Below are positions 24,293 to 36,902 of a DNA stretch of 64,000 nt, one piece after another. The translations under genes were made by a program, and so were the position numbers. This stretch comes from Edaphochlamys debaryana (taxonomy: Eukaryota; Chlorophyta; Chlorophyceae; Chlamydomonadales): positions 124,001 through 188,000 of the forward strand of contig JAEHOE010000071.1 in assembly GCA_016858145.1 (NCBI GenBank), read 5' to 3'. The notes beneath the pieces were generated by a model. The model did not search any database, was not told where the DNA came from, and worked only from the letters and a program-made list of their open reading frames with translations. Every line of letters begins with the position of its first letter. Within the stretch, counting starts at the first letter, position 1.

Positions 24293-27200
24293 TCACGCGC
24301 AGTGCTCGGCCGCCTGGGGCAGGCGCACGGCGTAGAGCCACGCGGGCAGCACCGAGAACCACACCACCAGCGCCTGGGGGGGTTGGGATACTAGGAGTCA
24401 GGGAAGGGGCAGGGACAGGGGTAGTGACCAAGCGCAATACCACCAGGGCCTGGGGAGGGGGGGGGCGGGGGATACCAGGGATCAGGGCAGGGCCCTGAGG
24501 GTAGGGACAGGGGTAATGATGACGCGGCGCAACACCACTAGCGCCTGCGGACGGGGGTGCTGGCAGGGAGCTAGCGAAGGCACATTTCGGGCAGCGGGGC
24601 AGGACATATTGCTGGCGGCATTGGCATGTGTCCGGACCGGTCTGGACCGGACTCCCCTGCCCCGCCCCGCGCGCCTCACCAGCCCGCCCACTGCGGGCCA
24701 GGCCGCCTCACAGCGCTCCGAGGCAAGGCGGGGCAGGATGACGAGGGCGGGCAGCAGTCCGCAGAGCAGGCCGCCCAGGTGGGACATGTTGGAGAGGCCG
24801 CCCTGGCGAGGGGAAGCGTGGGGTTGGGATTCTGGAGGTGTTGTGGTTTGTTGTTGTGGGTTGGGCTTGCATGCAGAAGAATGGATCAGGCGGGGGTCGT
24901 GGTTGCGGGGAGACGTCTGGAACGATAACGGTAGCGTACGGCAACGAGGGTGTTGGCAGACGCCGGATTTGTGCACATCCTTTTGACTTCATCGGCATGA
25001 TTTCATTCTGAAACCAATCAAGCAGTCAAGCAGGTGTGGCTATGGAGAAAGAACGGTGTCCTGATACTGTAACGCGTCAACTGCAGCCAAAATTCTACCT
25101 CCGAAGCCGAGCTCCAGCGCCCCTCGCCCTTGAGGCCCCCATCCCCCAACCCCAGCCTGAGAGAGGCAGAGATTACTCAGCCTGAGCTGCTCACAACCCA
25201 CCTGCTGCTGCGCCGGCGTGTACGCCAGCCAATGAGCCGTCTGGCAGCCTTCGCGGGCCCCTGTCTAGCCCCTGTTCGGCCCTTGCCCCGGCCCAAACCC
25301 GCCTGCCAAGGCGGGCGGCACGCCCCCCATCCGCCCCAATCCCACCCCACCCCACCCCACCTGCTGCTGCGCCAGCGTGTATGCCAGCCAGCCCAGCAGC
25401 ACGCCCACGCAGGCGCAGCGCAGTATGGGCCGCCGCACGGTGGGCAGGTTGAGCAGCAGGTCGGCCACGAAGAGGCCCAGCAGCCCGAAGCAGCCGCCGC
25501 TGCAGCCCACCACCTGAGGGGGGCGGGAGGCGGGAAGAGGGGGGGAGGCGGTGGGGAGGGGTAGGGAGGGAAGTGGGGGAGGAGACAGAGGGGTGATGGG
25601 GGAGGGCGTGTGTGTGGATGCGTGTGGAGGGAAGGGCCGGGGGTACGGAGCGGAGGGATGTTGGGACAAGGGGTATGGACACCCGGCGGCCAAATAGTGC
25701 ATGGGGCGCGGCGCCAGGCCCGGCACATGTGCGAGCGAGCCCCGCATGCACTCGCCTGCCTGCAGGGGTCCTCGGCGGCGGCGCTCAGCAGCTGCCCCCC
25801 CATCACCGCCGCCAGCCACACGGCGGCCAGCCGGGGGGTGCCGTACTTGATCTCCATCTGCCACCCCAGCACCGCCAGCTGCGGGGAGAGGGAAGAGGGG
25901 ACTGGGAATGTCAGGCTTGCGGTTACCATCAAGCAAACGTTACCGTTACCGTTACGCTGCCTCTCCCCACTCACCAGAGCCATGTTCGCTGCCAGGTGGC
26001 GGAAGGAGGTGTGCAGCATGCTGGATGTCAGCCACCTGGGCGGGGGGGGGGGAGGAGGGGGGAAGGAGGGGGGAGGAGGGGGGAGGAGGGGGGCGACCGG
26101 TGGTCCGGAGGCCGAGCGTGGGGTGCCGAGCCAAGGCCTGGCTTTCCTATCCCTCAGTTGCACGCACGAATAGCCCTGCCCCCAGAGCATGTCATGTCGG
26201 GTCCTGTTGTTGGGACAGGATCCCCCTACCAACCCTCCCTCCGTCCCCGTTCTGCATCCTTTCCCCTTTCGCCTTTCCCCTTCCTCCTTCGGCCTACCTA
26301 TAGCCCTGCCCCCTGCGCAGGAGGTCGGGTGCGTAGCGGCCGCCCCATGCCCGCAGGTAGGGCTCAGAGAGGCGCGTGAGGGACGGTACCAGAGCCGACG
26401 ACGCGGCAGCACCGGCGGCGGGAGCCAACAGGGCCTTGGCGGGGTTGGAGGAAGCCAGGGGGGAGGAGGCGGAGGAGGTGGGGGAGGCGAGGGAGGTGGA
26501 GGGCGGGTCGGTGCCGCGCAGGACGTCCCACAGGAAGGGCGGGCCGCTGGTGCGGGTGGGGAACACGGCCGCCCAGCTGCGGTCGGGGGCAGGGGGGCGA
26601 AGATGTGCGCAGGGTTGGGGGGCGAGGGATGGGTAGGCGGGTACCGAGCCAGGAAGGGGCAAGCACGGGCGGGGTAAGAAGATACGCTTTCGGTGCAAAG
26701 GGATGGATCGTTTTGCCAGGCAGGTGCAAGCACGGGTGAGGTAGAAAGGGTGGCGCTAAGCTCACCAGCGCTGCGCCACGTCCGCAGAGGCGCGGGCGCA
26801 GGGGCCCTGGCGCTGCAGGGCCACCCAGTAGGGGTAGTGCGCGGCCTGGGGGTAGGAGGGAGGGAGGATCAAACGAGCCCAGCACAGGCCCAGAGCAGGC
26901 CCAGCACAGGCCCAGAGCAGGCCCAGCACAGGCCCAGAGCAGGCCCAGGACAGGCCCAGAGCAGCCCAGTACAGGCCCTCCCCTTGCGTCCCCAGTCTGA
27001 CCATGAAGAAGAAGAGCAGGCTGGCCGCCGCCAGCAGTCCGCACGTGAGCAGCGGCCAGTGCTCGCCCATGCGGGCGGGGGTGCACCTGGGTCGGGAGGG
27101 AGGGAGGGGGGGGGGGGGGGGGGAAGAGGGCGGCAGGAAGGGAGGGGGGGGGGCGCGCACTCATGGCAAGAAGCGACGCCCGGTTGCTGCGGCTTGAAAG

Positions 27201-29949
27201 GAACGGGGGGCGAAGCATTCTGCATGCCCACGAGCGCGACCCCGCTTTCATGGTCCCACTCACCAGTCGAACACGACCGTTCCCGTGATGACAAACTCTG
27301 TGGGGGGCATTGGAAGTAAGGGCCGCGAATGCTGTTGCAGTGAAGCACAGCGCTTCACTCCCCTGCGACCACCAGACGCCCCTGCACGCACGCACCTGCT
27401 TCAAGCCGCTCCCAGCCGCTGCGGAAAGCGCCATCCGCCTTCTTCTGACTGCGGCATGGGGGTGCGTGCGCGCGAAAGAAACGCGTTTATCAGCGGCCTA
27501 CTGTACCGACGATGCTTCACCTCCTACCCTCGACCTCCACTCCCAGTCCAAGCCCCGACCCCTTCACACCGCTAGTGCCTCTCCTCCCTCTCCTACCCCT
27601 CCCTTGTCCCCAACCTCCCTCCCCTTCCGCCCCTGCCTGCCCACCGGTAGTGCGCCAGCAGGGCCCGGTGCGGGCTGGCCGCCGCCAGGGGCAGCCGCTC
27701 CCAGGCCTCCCGCTGCAGCGCCAGGGTCACGGCCGCGAAGAAGCGGTCTGAAAGGCAAGCGGGAGCGAAGGCGCACAATCAAGGGGGGATAGCACTTAAG
27801 GCAGGTTGGTGGGCAACAGGGCAAGCGTAGTGGGTGCGGGCACTGACGGGTAGGGCTGGGGGCACGCAGTGTGGGTGGCAGGCAGGCCGGGGTTTGGGAA
27901 TGGTGAAGCAGGCGTGCGGGCCTGGCAAAAGCAGAAGCGTGGTGGGAGAGGGTGGGCTTGAGGGCACGGAGTGCGGGTGGCATGCAGTACGCTAGCCGGG
28001 GTTGCGGGCTCGGGGTGGGGACGATGCAGAGGGTCTCTCGGAGATTGATGGGAAGGCAGCTCTGCAAGATCCGATTCCGTCGAAACCCACCCACCCACCC
28101 GACGGCTTGGCCCGCCGGTCCGCCAGCGTGGCAGCGCGGCTGTGCAGCGCCGCCACCTCCCCCACCGCCGCCACCGCCCGGTGCCAGCGAGCGAGCGCGG
28201 CGGAGGAGCCGCCGCTGGGGAGTGCGTGGGGGAGGACATGCATTTATTTAGGGGGACAGGCGGTTGAGCATTTCAATGTTAGTGTGGCAGAAGCACAGTT
28301 CGGAACAAGGCAACCTGTTTGGAGTGCCATTCCGCCAGTGGTTTAATGCCGCTAAGCGCTGACGAGTGGGGGCTAAAGCCAGCCGGGCACCGATCGACTA
28401 ACAAGGGTCGGGTGCGTAAATCCATACATGTGTGCGGACACCAGCCAGGGCGCCGCCGACCCATGCACCTGGGGGCGGGGCTGGGGCAGCCCTCCGCCCT
28501 GGGGCTGGCCCCGGGTGTGGCCGCACAGCTCCCCACACCGCCACCCCCGGCCCCCGCGTCCATGCCCCGGACCCGCGCCAGCGCCGGCGGCGACGCGGGC
28601 AGCGAGCGCCACCCGGCGGCGGCGCCACCCCCAGACGGCGGCGGCGGCGGCGGCGGCGGCGGCACCGGGGCCTGCGCCGGCAGGAGCGGCGGCGGAGGGC
28701 GAGGCTTGTCGACCGCCTGACCGCCTGCGCCTGCCCCGGGCTTGCCCGGCAAGGCTTTGCCCGCTGCGGTGGCGGCGGCGGCGGCGTTTCCTGCTGGAGA
28801 CCTGCCGCTGCCTCCGCCGGCTCCGCCTCCGCCGACGCCGCTTGGTGCGGCCCCGGCGGTGCGACGCTGCTGCTGCTCCTGAGCCATCCGCCACGTCCAC
28901 AGCGCCGCCAGCCGCGAAGTCCCGCCGCCGCCGCCGCCGCCACCACCAGTACCGCTTCCGCTGCCTCTGGGACTAGGGCCGTTACTGCCGCCAAGGCAGC
29001 CGACGCCGCCGCTGGGGCTGCGGTGCATGCCGGGGGCGGCGGCGGAGTCTGATCTTCGGAGGGCGCTGCCGCTAGGGCTTCGCATAAACCCGCCGGAGCC
29101 GGGGACGGAGCCGGGCCCGGGGCCGACGCCCAGCCTCGGGCTGGGCAGCAGGGCGGGCGAGTAGGGGCCACGGGGGGTGGACACGGCGGAGAGGGAGCTG
29201 GCGCTGGGGGACCTGAGCGCCGAGAACAGGCCCAGCAAGCCGTGTCGGCGGGGCCCAGGCGAGCCCAGGCCTGGGCCCAGGCCCAGGAGGGGAGGGGCCT
29301 CGGAGGGCGGAGGCCTCGTGCCGTCGATGCTGGATCGAGCCCGGGGCAGCAGCGCGTCCCCGCGCGGGCCGCTAGCCCCAGATCCAGATCCAGATCCGGA
29401 TGCGGAACCGGGTCCAGCGCCGCGAGTCCCGGTCGGGATGGAGAAGCTGACGGAGGCGTGGCGGCGCGGCGGCCCGATGGCGGTTGCCGTTGCAGCGGTG
29501 GTGGTTGTGGTGGTTGACGGCGGCGGTTGCTGACCTGAGCGGCGGCGTAGCTGGGGCCGGGAGGAATCGAAGATGAGGATGGGGGGCTGGAGGGGGACTG
29601 GGGCGGGGGCGGGGGCGTTGGGGGGTGCGTGCGAGGACGGCGGCGGGAGTGGAGGCGGAGGGTGGGGTGGAGGCGGCGCGGGGATGCCGGAGGGGCCGGG
29701 CTCGGCACGGCCGCAGTCGGAGACGGCCGTTCGGCGACAGAGGGAGGTGTTCGCGGCGGGAAGCGGCATGGTCACCGATGATGCCGCAACAGGTGGACGG
29801 ACGTCCTCAGCCTCCGCCTCTGCCTGCTCCGTTACCGCGTTTGCTGCGGGGGCCTCGGAAGCAGCTTGCGGCAGCGGCTGCGGCGGCGGGCCCCGGTGCT
29901 GCCGCTCGGCAGCAGCTGTAGCTCCGCTGGCCGCTTCGGCGGAGCCCAT
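24293..29949 (-). CDS. Rhomboid-family intramembrane serine protease with long disordered N-terminus
   Basis: 13 exons join in phase for about 923 aa: 29949-28469, 28214-28099, 27747-27645, 27448-27396, 27297-27264, 27086-27002, 26845-26766, 26576-26298, 26035-25975, 25878-25756, 25513-25361, 24802-24680, 24373-24293. Exon 1 (about 493 aa) is Ser/Pro/Gly-rich and probably cytoplasmic or stromal. The membrane domain has TM1 (LTCGLLAAASLLFFFM), the HLAANM motif of TM2, the nucleophile motif GCSGGCFGLLG and the catalytic His in SNMSHLGGLLCGLLP, so serine and histidine are both present and it should be active. An in-frame TAG lies upstream of the chosen ATG with no ATG between. The intron after exon 10 has a GC donor. 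Localisation (plastid, mitochondrion or Golgi) cannot be decided. Confidence 0.88.
24365..24555. repeat. Threefold repeat around the last rhomboid intron acceptor
   Basis: Segments of about 75-90 bp beginning near 24365, 24440 and 24525 each contain a version of accaccagcgcctgg followed by a purine-rich stretch with gggacaggggta. On the minus strand these are successive copies of the acceptor plus the start of the final exon. Only the copy at 24373 joins in frame to the end of the gene. Confidence 0.65.
26878..26968. repeat. 22-bp minisatellite in a rhomboid intron
   Basis: About four direct copies of a unit containing caggcccagagcaggcccag lie in the intron between exons 6 and 7 of the rhomboid gene. 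Confidence 0.8.
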
Positions 29950-30455
29950 CCGGAAGGAGGGCTCACCCGACCTGTTGAAAGTCGGGACATCGCAAGAGGT
30001 TGGCGCCTAGATGCCACAAAGCGTCGGCCCTGGCGCGCCAAGTGCTCACCACGGCGCTTCTGGAGGGGACGGGCCCTGCTCATTGTCACCGCTGGAGCTG
30101 CCGGGCTGCGGCTCAAGAGCGTCAGAACTTGCGCTCGGGGCGGCCGCGCTCGGCGCATCCTCCGAACGACCCATGGGCACCTCGGCGTCGGCGTGCTCTT
30201 CCATGCCTTCTGAGTGGCTCACAACTTGCTATATGAGTCCAAGTTCTTCAGTGACTCGCTCTAGCTGCTGCTTTCTGCTTTGCTCGGGTTGACAATGCAG
30301 GAGACCTAGGCGAGCCATTTGGCTCTCGGTGAGCTGCATACACTTATACAGACGTGCCGAACTTCATAGTGTAACAGAGACTGCCTTACGTTGACTTCCG
30401 CAGCAATGCATTGCTAAGAGAACACGACCTCGCTTGTCTCTTGTAGCGTGCAACC
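29950..30455. promoter_or_regulatory. Divergent promoter region of rhomboid and DBP7
   Basis: About 505 bp separate the two start codons on opposite strands. The right part (30220-30440) is clearly more AT-rich than its surroundings and is the likely core promoter and 5' UTR of the helicase. No named element can be assigned. Confidence 0.5.
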
Positions 30456-33400
30456 ATGGATGACGAGCTAGAGCTCAATATAGCTGCCCCCGCACCGCCT
30501 AAACCACGCAAGCCTCCCGTCGCCGCGCCGAATGCCGGCGGCGCCAAGCGCGCAGGCGACACTACCAAGCCAGCCGCGGCTCAGCAGACTGGTGGAGCGG
30601 CAACTGCGGCTGGTCAGCAGCGCACCCAGGGCAAGGGTCCCGGCGGGCCCAACAAGGGCTATGGCGATGTCGGCAATGGCAGTGCAGGCCGCTCCGGCGG
30701 GGACCGGCCGGCGGGAGGGGCAAAGGGCGGCCAGAGGCAGGACGGAGGCCGGGACTGGAAGCAGCAGAAGACCGGCGCCGGGGGAGGAAAGGCGCCGGGG
30801 GGCTTCAAGCGTGCAGGTACGTGAGGAGGGGTAGGGCTCGCTGGTCTGAGCTTTGAGAGTAGGCCTTGCGTTCGGGCGCGTTTGGGGGGGTTCAGTTTAG
30901 CACCTCAATGGGGAAGGTTGGAGGGTTGTGAGCTATAGCAAGCCCGGGGCGTCGCAATCCGAGGACATGGGGCCTTCCCTCCCTCTTCCCTTCTCCCGTC
31001 CCCTCCCCCGCCCTCCCCCCCCTATCCCCTCCCCCCTTACCAACCCCCTTCCTCTCTTCCCCACCTCTTTCCCTCAGGCGGCGGCAAGTCCATGGACCCC
31101 GAGGACCCCGAGTCTCTGCTGCGCCCCGCGGACGACGACGAGGAGGGGGACGTGATGGCGGCCCTGGGGCTGGTGGCCAGCAAGGAGGCGAAGCTGAGGG
31201 CGGAGATGGAGGCGGTCGGGAGGGCGCCCGCGGCTGTGAGTCCCTCGGGGTCGACCGGGGTACAGGTCCAGAAGGGGGTGGGCGGATATGGAGGCGGTCG
31301 GGGCGGCACCCGCGGCGGATGGTGGTGGGCTGGGGGGCATGGAGTGGGGTGGGGGCCTAGATCAGGGGTGAGGGGTTGGAGGCAGGGCAGGTGAAGCATA
31401 ATGGTGGCCCAGGTCAAGGAGGGGCAGAGGTGGAGGGGCAGGGCAGGAGGGTGCCGGCGGCAGTGGGTCGTGGGTTGGGGCTGTGGGGGCGAAGGCTGGG
31501 AAGGGCGGCGGTTCCGGACGAGGCGGGTCGTGACCTCCGGGGGTGGTCGATTGAGGCGAGCTAAGCTCAGATGGGCAGGGGCGGGGGTGGGGGCAGGGGT
31601 GCCCTGGGGGAGGAATCGTGTAGAGGCAAGGACAGGGTGCTATCTTCTACCACTCCTTCCACTTCGATTGCAGACACCGTTACCCGACCTCACGCCCGTT
31701 CCTGTTCGCACCGCTGTCCTGCCTCTGCTGATCTGTCGTTCCTCTGCTAACCGTCGCTCCCGCATGTGCGCAGGAGCGGGAGGGCGTGGTGGACTTCGAC
31801 GATGACGGGGAGGACGGGCCCAGGGGCAAGAAGCGCCGTACCGCCGGGCCCGGGTCCACGTCAGGCCCGGGCGGGCCCAGCACGGGCCCCGGATCGGGCG
31901 GGGCCATCAAGGCCACGGGGCGAGGCAACTTCACGCCGGGCAGTCTGACTCATGCGGCGGCGGCCGCCAACGCGATGGCGGCGGGCGCGGATGCGGCAGC
32001 CGGCTGGGCCCAGCTGGGCCTGGCCGGATCCCTGGTGGGGCAGTTGGAGACGCTGGGCTTCGCCAGCCCCACGCCCATTCAGGTGCGCTGGCATGGGCGG
32101 GGTGGCATGGACGTAGCCGGGGCGGTCAAGGCCAGCGGCGCATCTCATGGCGTGTGCATGCTCCGCCAGCTCAGCTTCAGGACCCTCCTCTTCTACCCGA
32201 CCCTTCTCTCTCTCCTGCCGATTGAGCGTGAGGGAACCCCCTCCCACTCCCCTCCCCCTCCTCTCGCCCCGTCCCTACCGCAGCGCAAGGTTCTGCCGGT
32301 GCTGCTGGCGGGCCGTGACTGCCTGGTCAAGGCGCAGACGGGGTCGGGCAAGACGCTGTGCTACCTGCTGCCCATCATCAACGACCTGCAGGTCGGTTGG
32401 GCGGTTGGCGGTTGGGGCGGTTGAGCGGTTGGGCCGTTGGGCTCGGTCTCGCTGAAGCCACGCCCGACGGTCCAACGAGCCGAAGAGGAGCTGGGACTGA
32501 CCGCAGCCCCGCCCCTTCCTTCCCTTTCCTTCATTAAGCCCTGCGCCCTTGTCCCACCAGCCGCGCATCAGCTGTCACTGACCTTCCGGTACCCCCCACT
32601 CGCACGCCCCCGCAGTCCCACCAGCCGCGCATCAGCCGCGGTGAGGGCACCCACGCCATCGTTCTGGCGCCCACGCGCGAGCTGTGCATCCAGGTGGGGG
32701 GCGGGGAACAGGCGGGGGAGCTCCATGGCCCTCAAGGGGCCAGACAGTCAGGGCGGGCAAAGCACCCGCCTGGGAGGCGGGCCTGCGGCTCCCAGAGGGG
32801 CGGGGGACTCTGCTTGCGCCCTCGCGTGTATCCACCATTCCCCCCTGTGCCCTTTCCCCCCTGTCAGGTGTCAGACGTGGCCTGTGCCCTGCTCAAGCGC
32901 TACCACTGGCTGGTGGCGGGGCTGCTCATCGGCGGGGAGAACCGCGCGCACGAGAAGGCGCGGCTGCGCAAGGGCGTGACGCTGCTGGCGGCCTCGCCCG
33001 GGCGCCTGCTGGACCACCTGCAGAGCACCGCCGCCTTCCGCACGAGTGCGTAACGGTCGGCTGGTTGTCGGTTGTCGGTTGTCAGTTGTCGGTTGTCGGT
33101 GTGGGGGGTTGGGGGTCGGGCACTGCGCGTGATGGAGATGTGAGGGACCTGGGGTGGTCGCTGTCGGGTGGGTCGGGCGCGTTCTGTCCCACCCCACAAG
33201 GTTCTAGCCCCATCACCCACACCACGCATGACCCAGCTATCCGAAAGTCCTGACCACCTGTGATCCTCCGCATCACCCCGCAGCCGAGCTGCGCTGGCTG
33301 GTGCTGGACGAGGCGGATCGGCTTCTGGATCTCGGATTCGAGGCCAAGCTACGGCAGATCGTGGATCAGATCAACAAGCGCTCGTCGGGCGCTGCGCCGG

Positions 33401-36037
33401 AGGGCCGCGGACCCGGCGGATCCAGCACCGCCGCCAAGGTCCCCAAGCCGACGGCCACAGCAAAAGTCGAGGAGGCTGACCCGGAGGACGAGGACGAGGA
33501 GGGCGGGGCCCAGGGCGGGCGCGGCGGCCGGGCGGGCCCGGGGCCCGGCTCGGCGGCGGCCGCGGGCGGGGGTGCAGGTTCCGGTGCGGCGGGCGAGCGG
33601 CGCCAGACGGTGCTGCTGAGTGCCACCCTGCACAAGCAGCTCGGGGCGCTGACAGAGCTGGCCATGCGGGACCCCGCCGTGGTGGGCTTCGACGTCGAGC
33701 AGGTGGGTATGTTGTATGCGGGTGTGTGGGTGCGAGACGGTGAGGGAGGGGTGGGTGGGTGGGTGGTGGAGGGGGCCGGCCCGCCTGTGTGCCCTGGAAA
33801 GAGGCAGGCGCTTCTCGTGCGTGGAATTGTGAATGGTCGTGCGGGTGCGGACGGGGCCAGCCTGCCAGGGCTAAGGGCGCGCGCATGTGGGTTCGAGAGA
33901 CACGGGGACAAGGCCGGGAGCGTACCGGTAGCCAGCTTGGGCCGATCACGCACACTCAGGCTGCACTCAGGCAGGCACCCTCATTTGTGCAGCCCTAACC
34001 CTTATAGCCCTCATGGACCATCCCGTCTCAAACTGCCCACTCCGCCCCTACTCTCCCCCTCCTGTCCTGTCCTCCGCCGGGCCAACAGACGGGCAAGGGC
34101 GGCGTGCGGCTGGTAGACGGAAAGCCGGCGCCCTCCGGGGGGGCCGGCGGCGGCGGAGGGGAGGAGGCGATGGCGACCTACACCCTGCCGTCGACCCTGC
34201 GGCAGACGTGGATCGAGGTGTGTGGGCGGGCAGTGGGGGCATTAGGGCGTCAGGGCATGAGGGCATGAGGGCATGCGCGTGGGGGCATTACGGCGTCAGG
34301 GCATGCTCCCACGGTAACGCAAACGTGTTGATGTGGGCTAGTGGTTGTGAGGGCATGCCCCCTGGGGACCCACGCCTTGTGCCCTCACGGGGGTTCAAGT
34401 AGTTTTGTGCATCGCACGTCCGTCAACAAGGCACCAACCGCCAACCGTCAACCGCCGTCCCTGTCGGTTGTCAGGTACCCGCCAAGGAGCGGTTGGTAGC
34501 GCTGGCGGCGCTGCTCAAGAGCCGAACGGCGCGCCGGAGGGTGGGCGGCACCAAGGTGCGCTGCGGGGGCCGGTGCTGTCAAAAGCTTTGCTTGGCGTGG
34601 AGAGAGGATTGACCTTTCAAGCAGCGCGACCGCACGCTGCCAAAGCGCGCGGCCTGGGCCCGGCCCAGGCCTGGTACTTTCCCCGGGCGCTCAGCCTCCT
34701 TGCTCCCCTTATCGTTCTGAGGGTGCCGTGCTCAAACATCCCCTTTGAGCTGTGCTCCACCTTCCTTGCTTTTTCTTTACTCGCGCCCCCAAGGTGGTCA
34801 TCTTTGTGTCCTCCTGCGACGGCGTGGAGTTCCTGCACCACGTGCTGGGGGACATGTGGGAGGCGGTGGCGGGCTCCCGCCTGCTGCCGCCCGCCTGCCG
34901 CCTTCTCAAGCTGCACGGCGACATGCTGCAGGCGCAGCGCACAGAGACGTTCGCGGGGTTCGCCAAGGTGCGTGTGGGGGTGGCTTGCGTGTGGAGTGGC
35001 TTGTGGATGGATGAGGGGATAGGCGGCATGCAGGGGAGGTCCGTGCAGGGCAGGGGGGCCGAGACCGGTCTAGCGTCTAGGGACATGTGTTCACGCTGAC
35101 ACAGGGCGGTACGGCGGACGGGACTGCCGCCCTGGCCGCATCTCACTCTCGCGCCCCCTCCCCCCCCGCCCCCCTTCCCCGCACACCGCAGGAGGGCGAC
35201 GGAGTGCTGGTCTGCACGGACGTGGCGGCCCGCGGACTGGACTTCCCCAACGTCACGTGCATCATCCAGTACGACGTGCCGGGGGCGCCCGCCGAGTGAG
35301 TCAGTCGTGCCTTGCACCGTACCGTCTGGTCGGGCGCCATGCGCTGCGCTGGCTGTCGCTTCGCTCTCTCTTTTCTCTCGCTCTCTGCCCGTCACCCCTG
35401 CTGCGCTGCCCGCCTTCGCGCCCCAACCCTCCCGCCCTCTCCCGCCATCCCTCCCCCGCCCCCCGACAGGTACGTGCACCGCGTGGGTCGCTCCGCACGC
35501 ATGGGCGCGGCGGGCGAGGCCGTGCTCGTACTCATGCCGCACGAGGTGCCGTACGTCAACCTGCTGCGGTCACGAGGCGTCATGCTGGAGTCGGAGTCGC
35601 TGGACTCGCTCGCGCGATGGCTGCCCACGCCGCCCGAGGACGCTCTCATGTCGGGCGGCGCGGGCGGCAAGCGCGCTGCTAAGGTCGCGCGAACCGCGGC
35701 CGAGGGCGCGGCACGACAGCTCGCTCAGCACTTCCATCGGACGCTCTCGACCGCGGTCTCGCGCGATCCGCACGCGGCCAAGCTCTCCAACGACGCCTTC
35801 CGGTCGTACGTGCGGGCCTACGCGACGCACAGCGGCGACATCAAGCGCGTGTTCGCGGTTCGCAACCTCCATCTCGGACATGTCGCGCATTCCTTCTGCC
35901 AGCTCGAGACGCCGACCACGCTCGGCAACAGCGGCTCGCAGATGGACCGCAAGCGGCGCAAGCGCGAGGCTGCGGAGGCCGCTCAGGAGCAGCGGCGCAA
36001 GAAGATGAAGTATGCGGCGCGCAGGGTGACGTCGTGA
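30456..36037 (+). CDS. DBP7: DEAD-box ATP-dependent RNA helicase, DBP7/DDX31 type
   Basis: 12 exons, continuous phase, about 888 aa: 30456-30816, 31078-31235, 31774-32082, 32284-32391, 32616-32693, 32868-33045, 33284-33702, 34089-34217, 34475-34555, 34794-34967, 35192-35295, 35470-36037. The N-terminus is Gly/Lys/Gln-rich. Motifs in order: Q-motif [18 protein letters not shown], Ia PTRELCIQ, Ib [37 protein letters not shown], the DUF-type insert, [41 protein letters not shown]. The C-terminal DUF4217-like block ([11 protein letters not shown] to [15 protein letters not shown]) and the basic tail are typical of DBP7. Known orthologues act in nucleolar 60S ribosome assembly. An acidic/Gly-rich insert sits in exon 7 between motifs II and III. 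Confidence 0.94.
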
Positions 36038-36902
36038 GGGCATTGTGCCATCGGAGGATAATTGTAGGGGGAGTGCGGTGACAGTCACTACAATTGGCCT
36101 GGGTTCTAAGAGTCATGGAGATTACCGGTCCAAGAGGCCAGTTGGGGCGCCGCGCCGTGTATGGTTGGGCAGCTGCCCTGCGAGGATGCCAGAAACTGGC
36201 GCACAAGGGAGAACTGGCGCAGAGCACACGCACTGTTCAGATACCGTATTGCACGTATGCATGACGTGGGAAGTGAAGAGTAAGACGCAGGTCGTCTTGT
36301 GGGGTTGTGTTAGTTGTGTGGAAGGGCGTGGGACATGGGGACGTGCTCTGGAAGCTGGGTGGGCGTCCGCTGCTTGGTGAGAAGTGGGCGCACTGCGGCA
36401 CGGAGGCCGGTCATGACGGCACAAGGGGTTGGCCCCCGTAGATAGACGAGTTTCCTCTGCAAAACCTTCATTTTATGGTTTCGGTGTCAGTTGCTGGTGG
36501 ATGCTCATGAGCCTGCTAGAGCGAGGCGCTCGAGAGCTCCTGTCAGCTGCCAGCATGGCAGCCTTGGTGCTAGAAGTCGGAGGGCCCCACGCCGCTCCAC
36601 GCGAGGGGGCCCTGAGTCCGCTCCAGCCCAGCTCTCTGCACCCTGGCAAATCCAAGGCGCGGAAGCGTGCGCCACAGGCATAGCGCTGCCCGCATAGCGA
36701 CAGGCTTTGCGGAGGTAATAGCAAGACCCGCCGCTTCGACCCAATACGACGCAATTATCAGTAGGCCACCCCCTCTTCCAACCTGAACGATTCCATACAC
36801 CTCGTTCTGCACCAGCTGAGGGTGCATCACTTAGTTACCAAGCTTTTGTCTAGCTTAGCTGAAAACTCGTTCTTCATCAAGCTGACGCGGAACTCGAGCG
36901 GA
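36038..36902. other. Intergenic: DBP7 3' flank and upstream region of the extracellular protein gene
   Basis: About 865 bp, notably less GC-rich than the rest. No supportable gene is seen. It should contain the DBP7 3' UTR and the promoter of the gene starting at 36903. Confidence 0.55.

Noticed and set aside
28398..29708. Second minus-strand frame and plus-strand frames over rhomboid exon 1
   Set aside because: Only the frame with ATG at 29949 joins in phase to the rhomboid exons.
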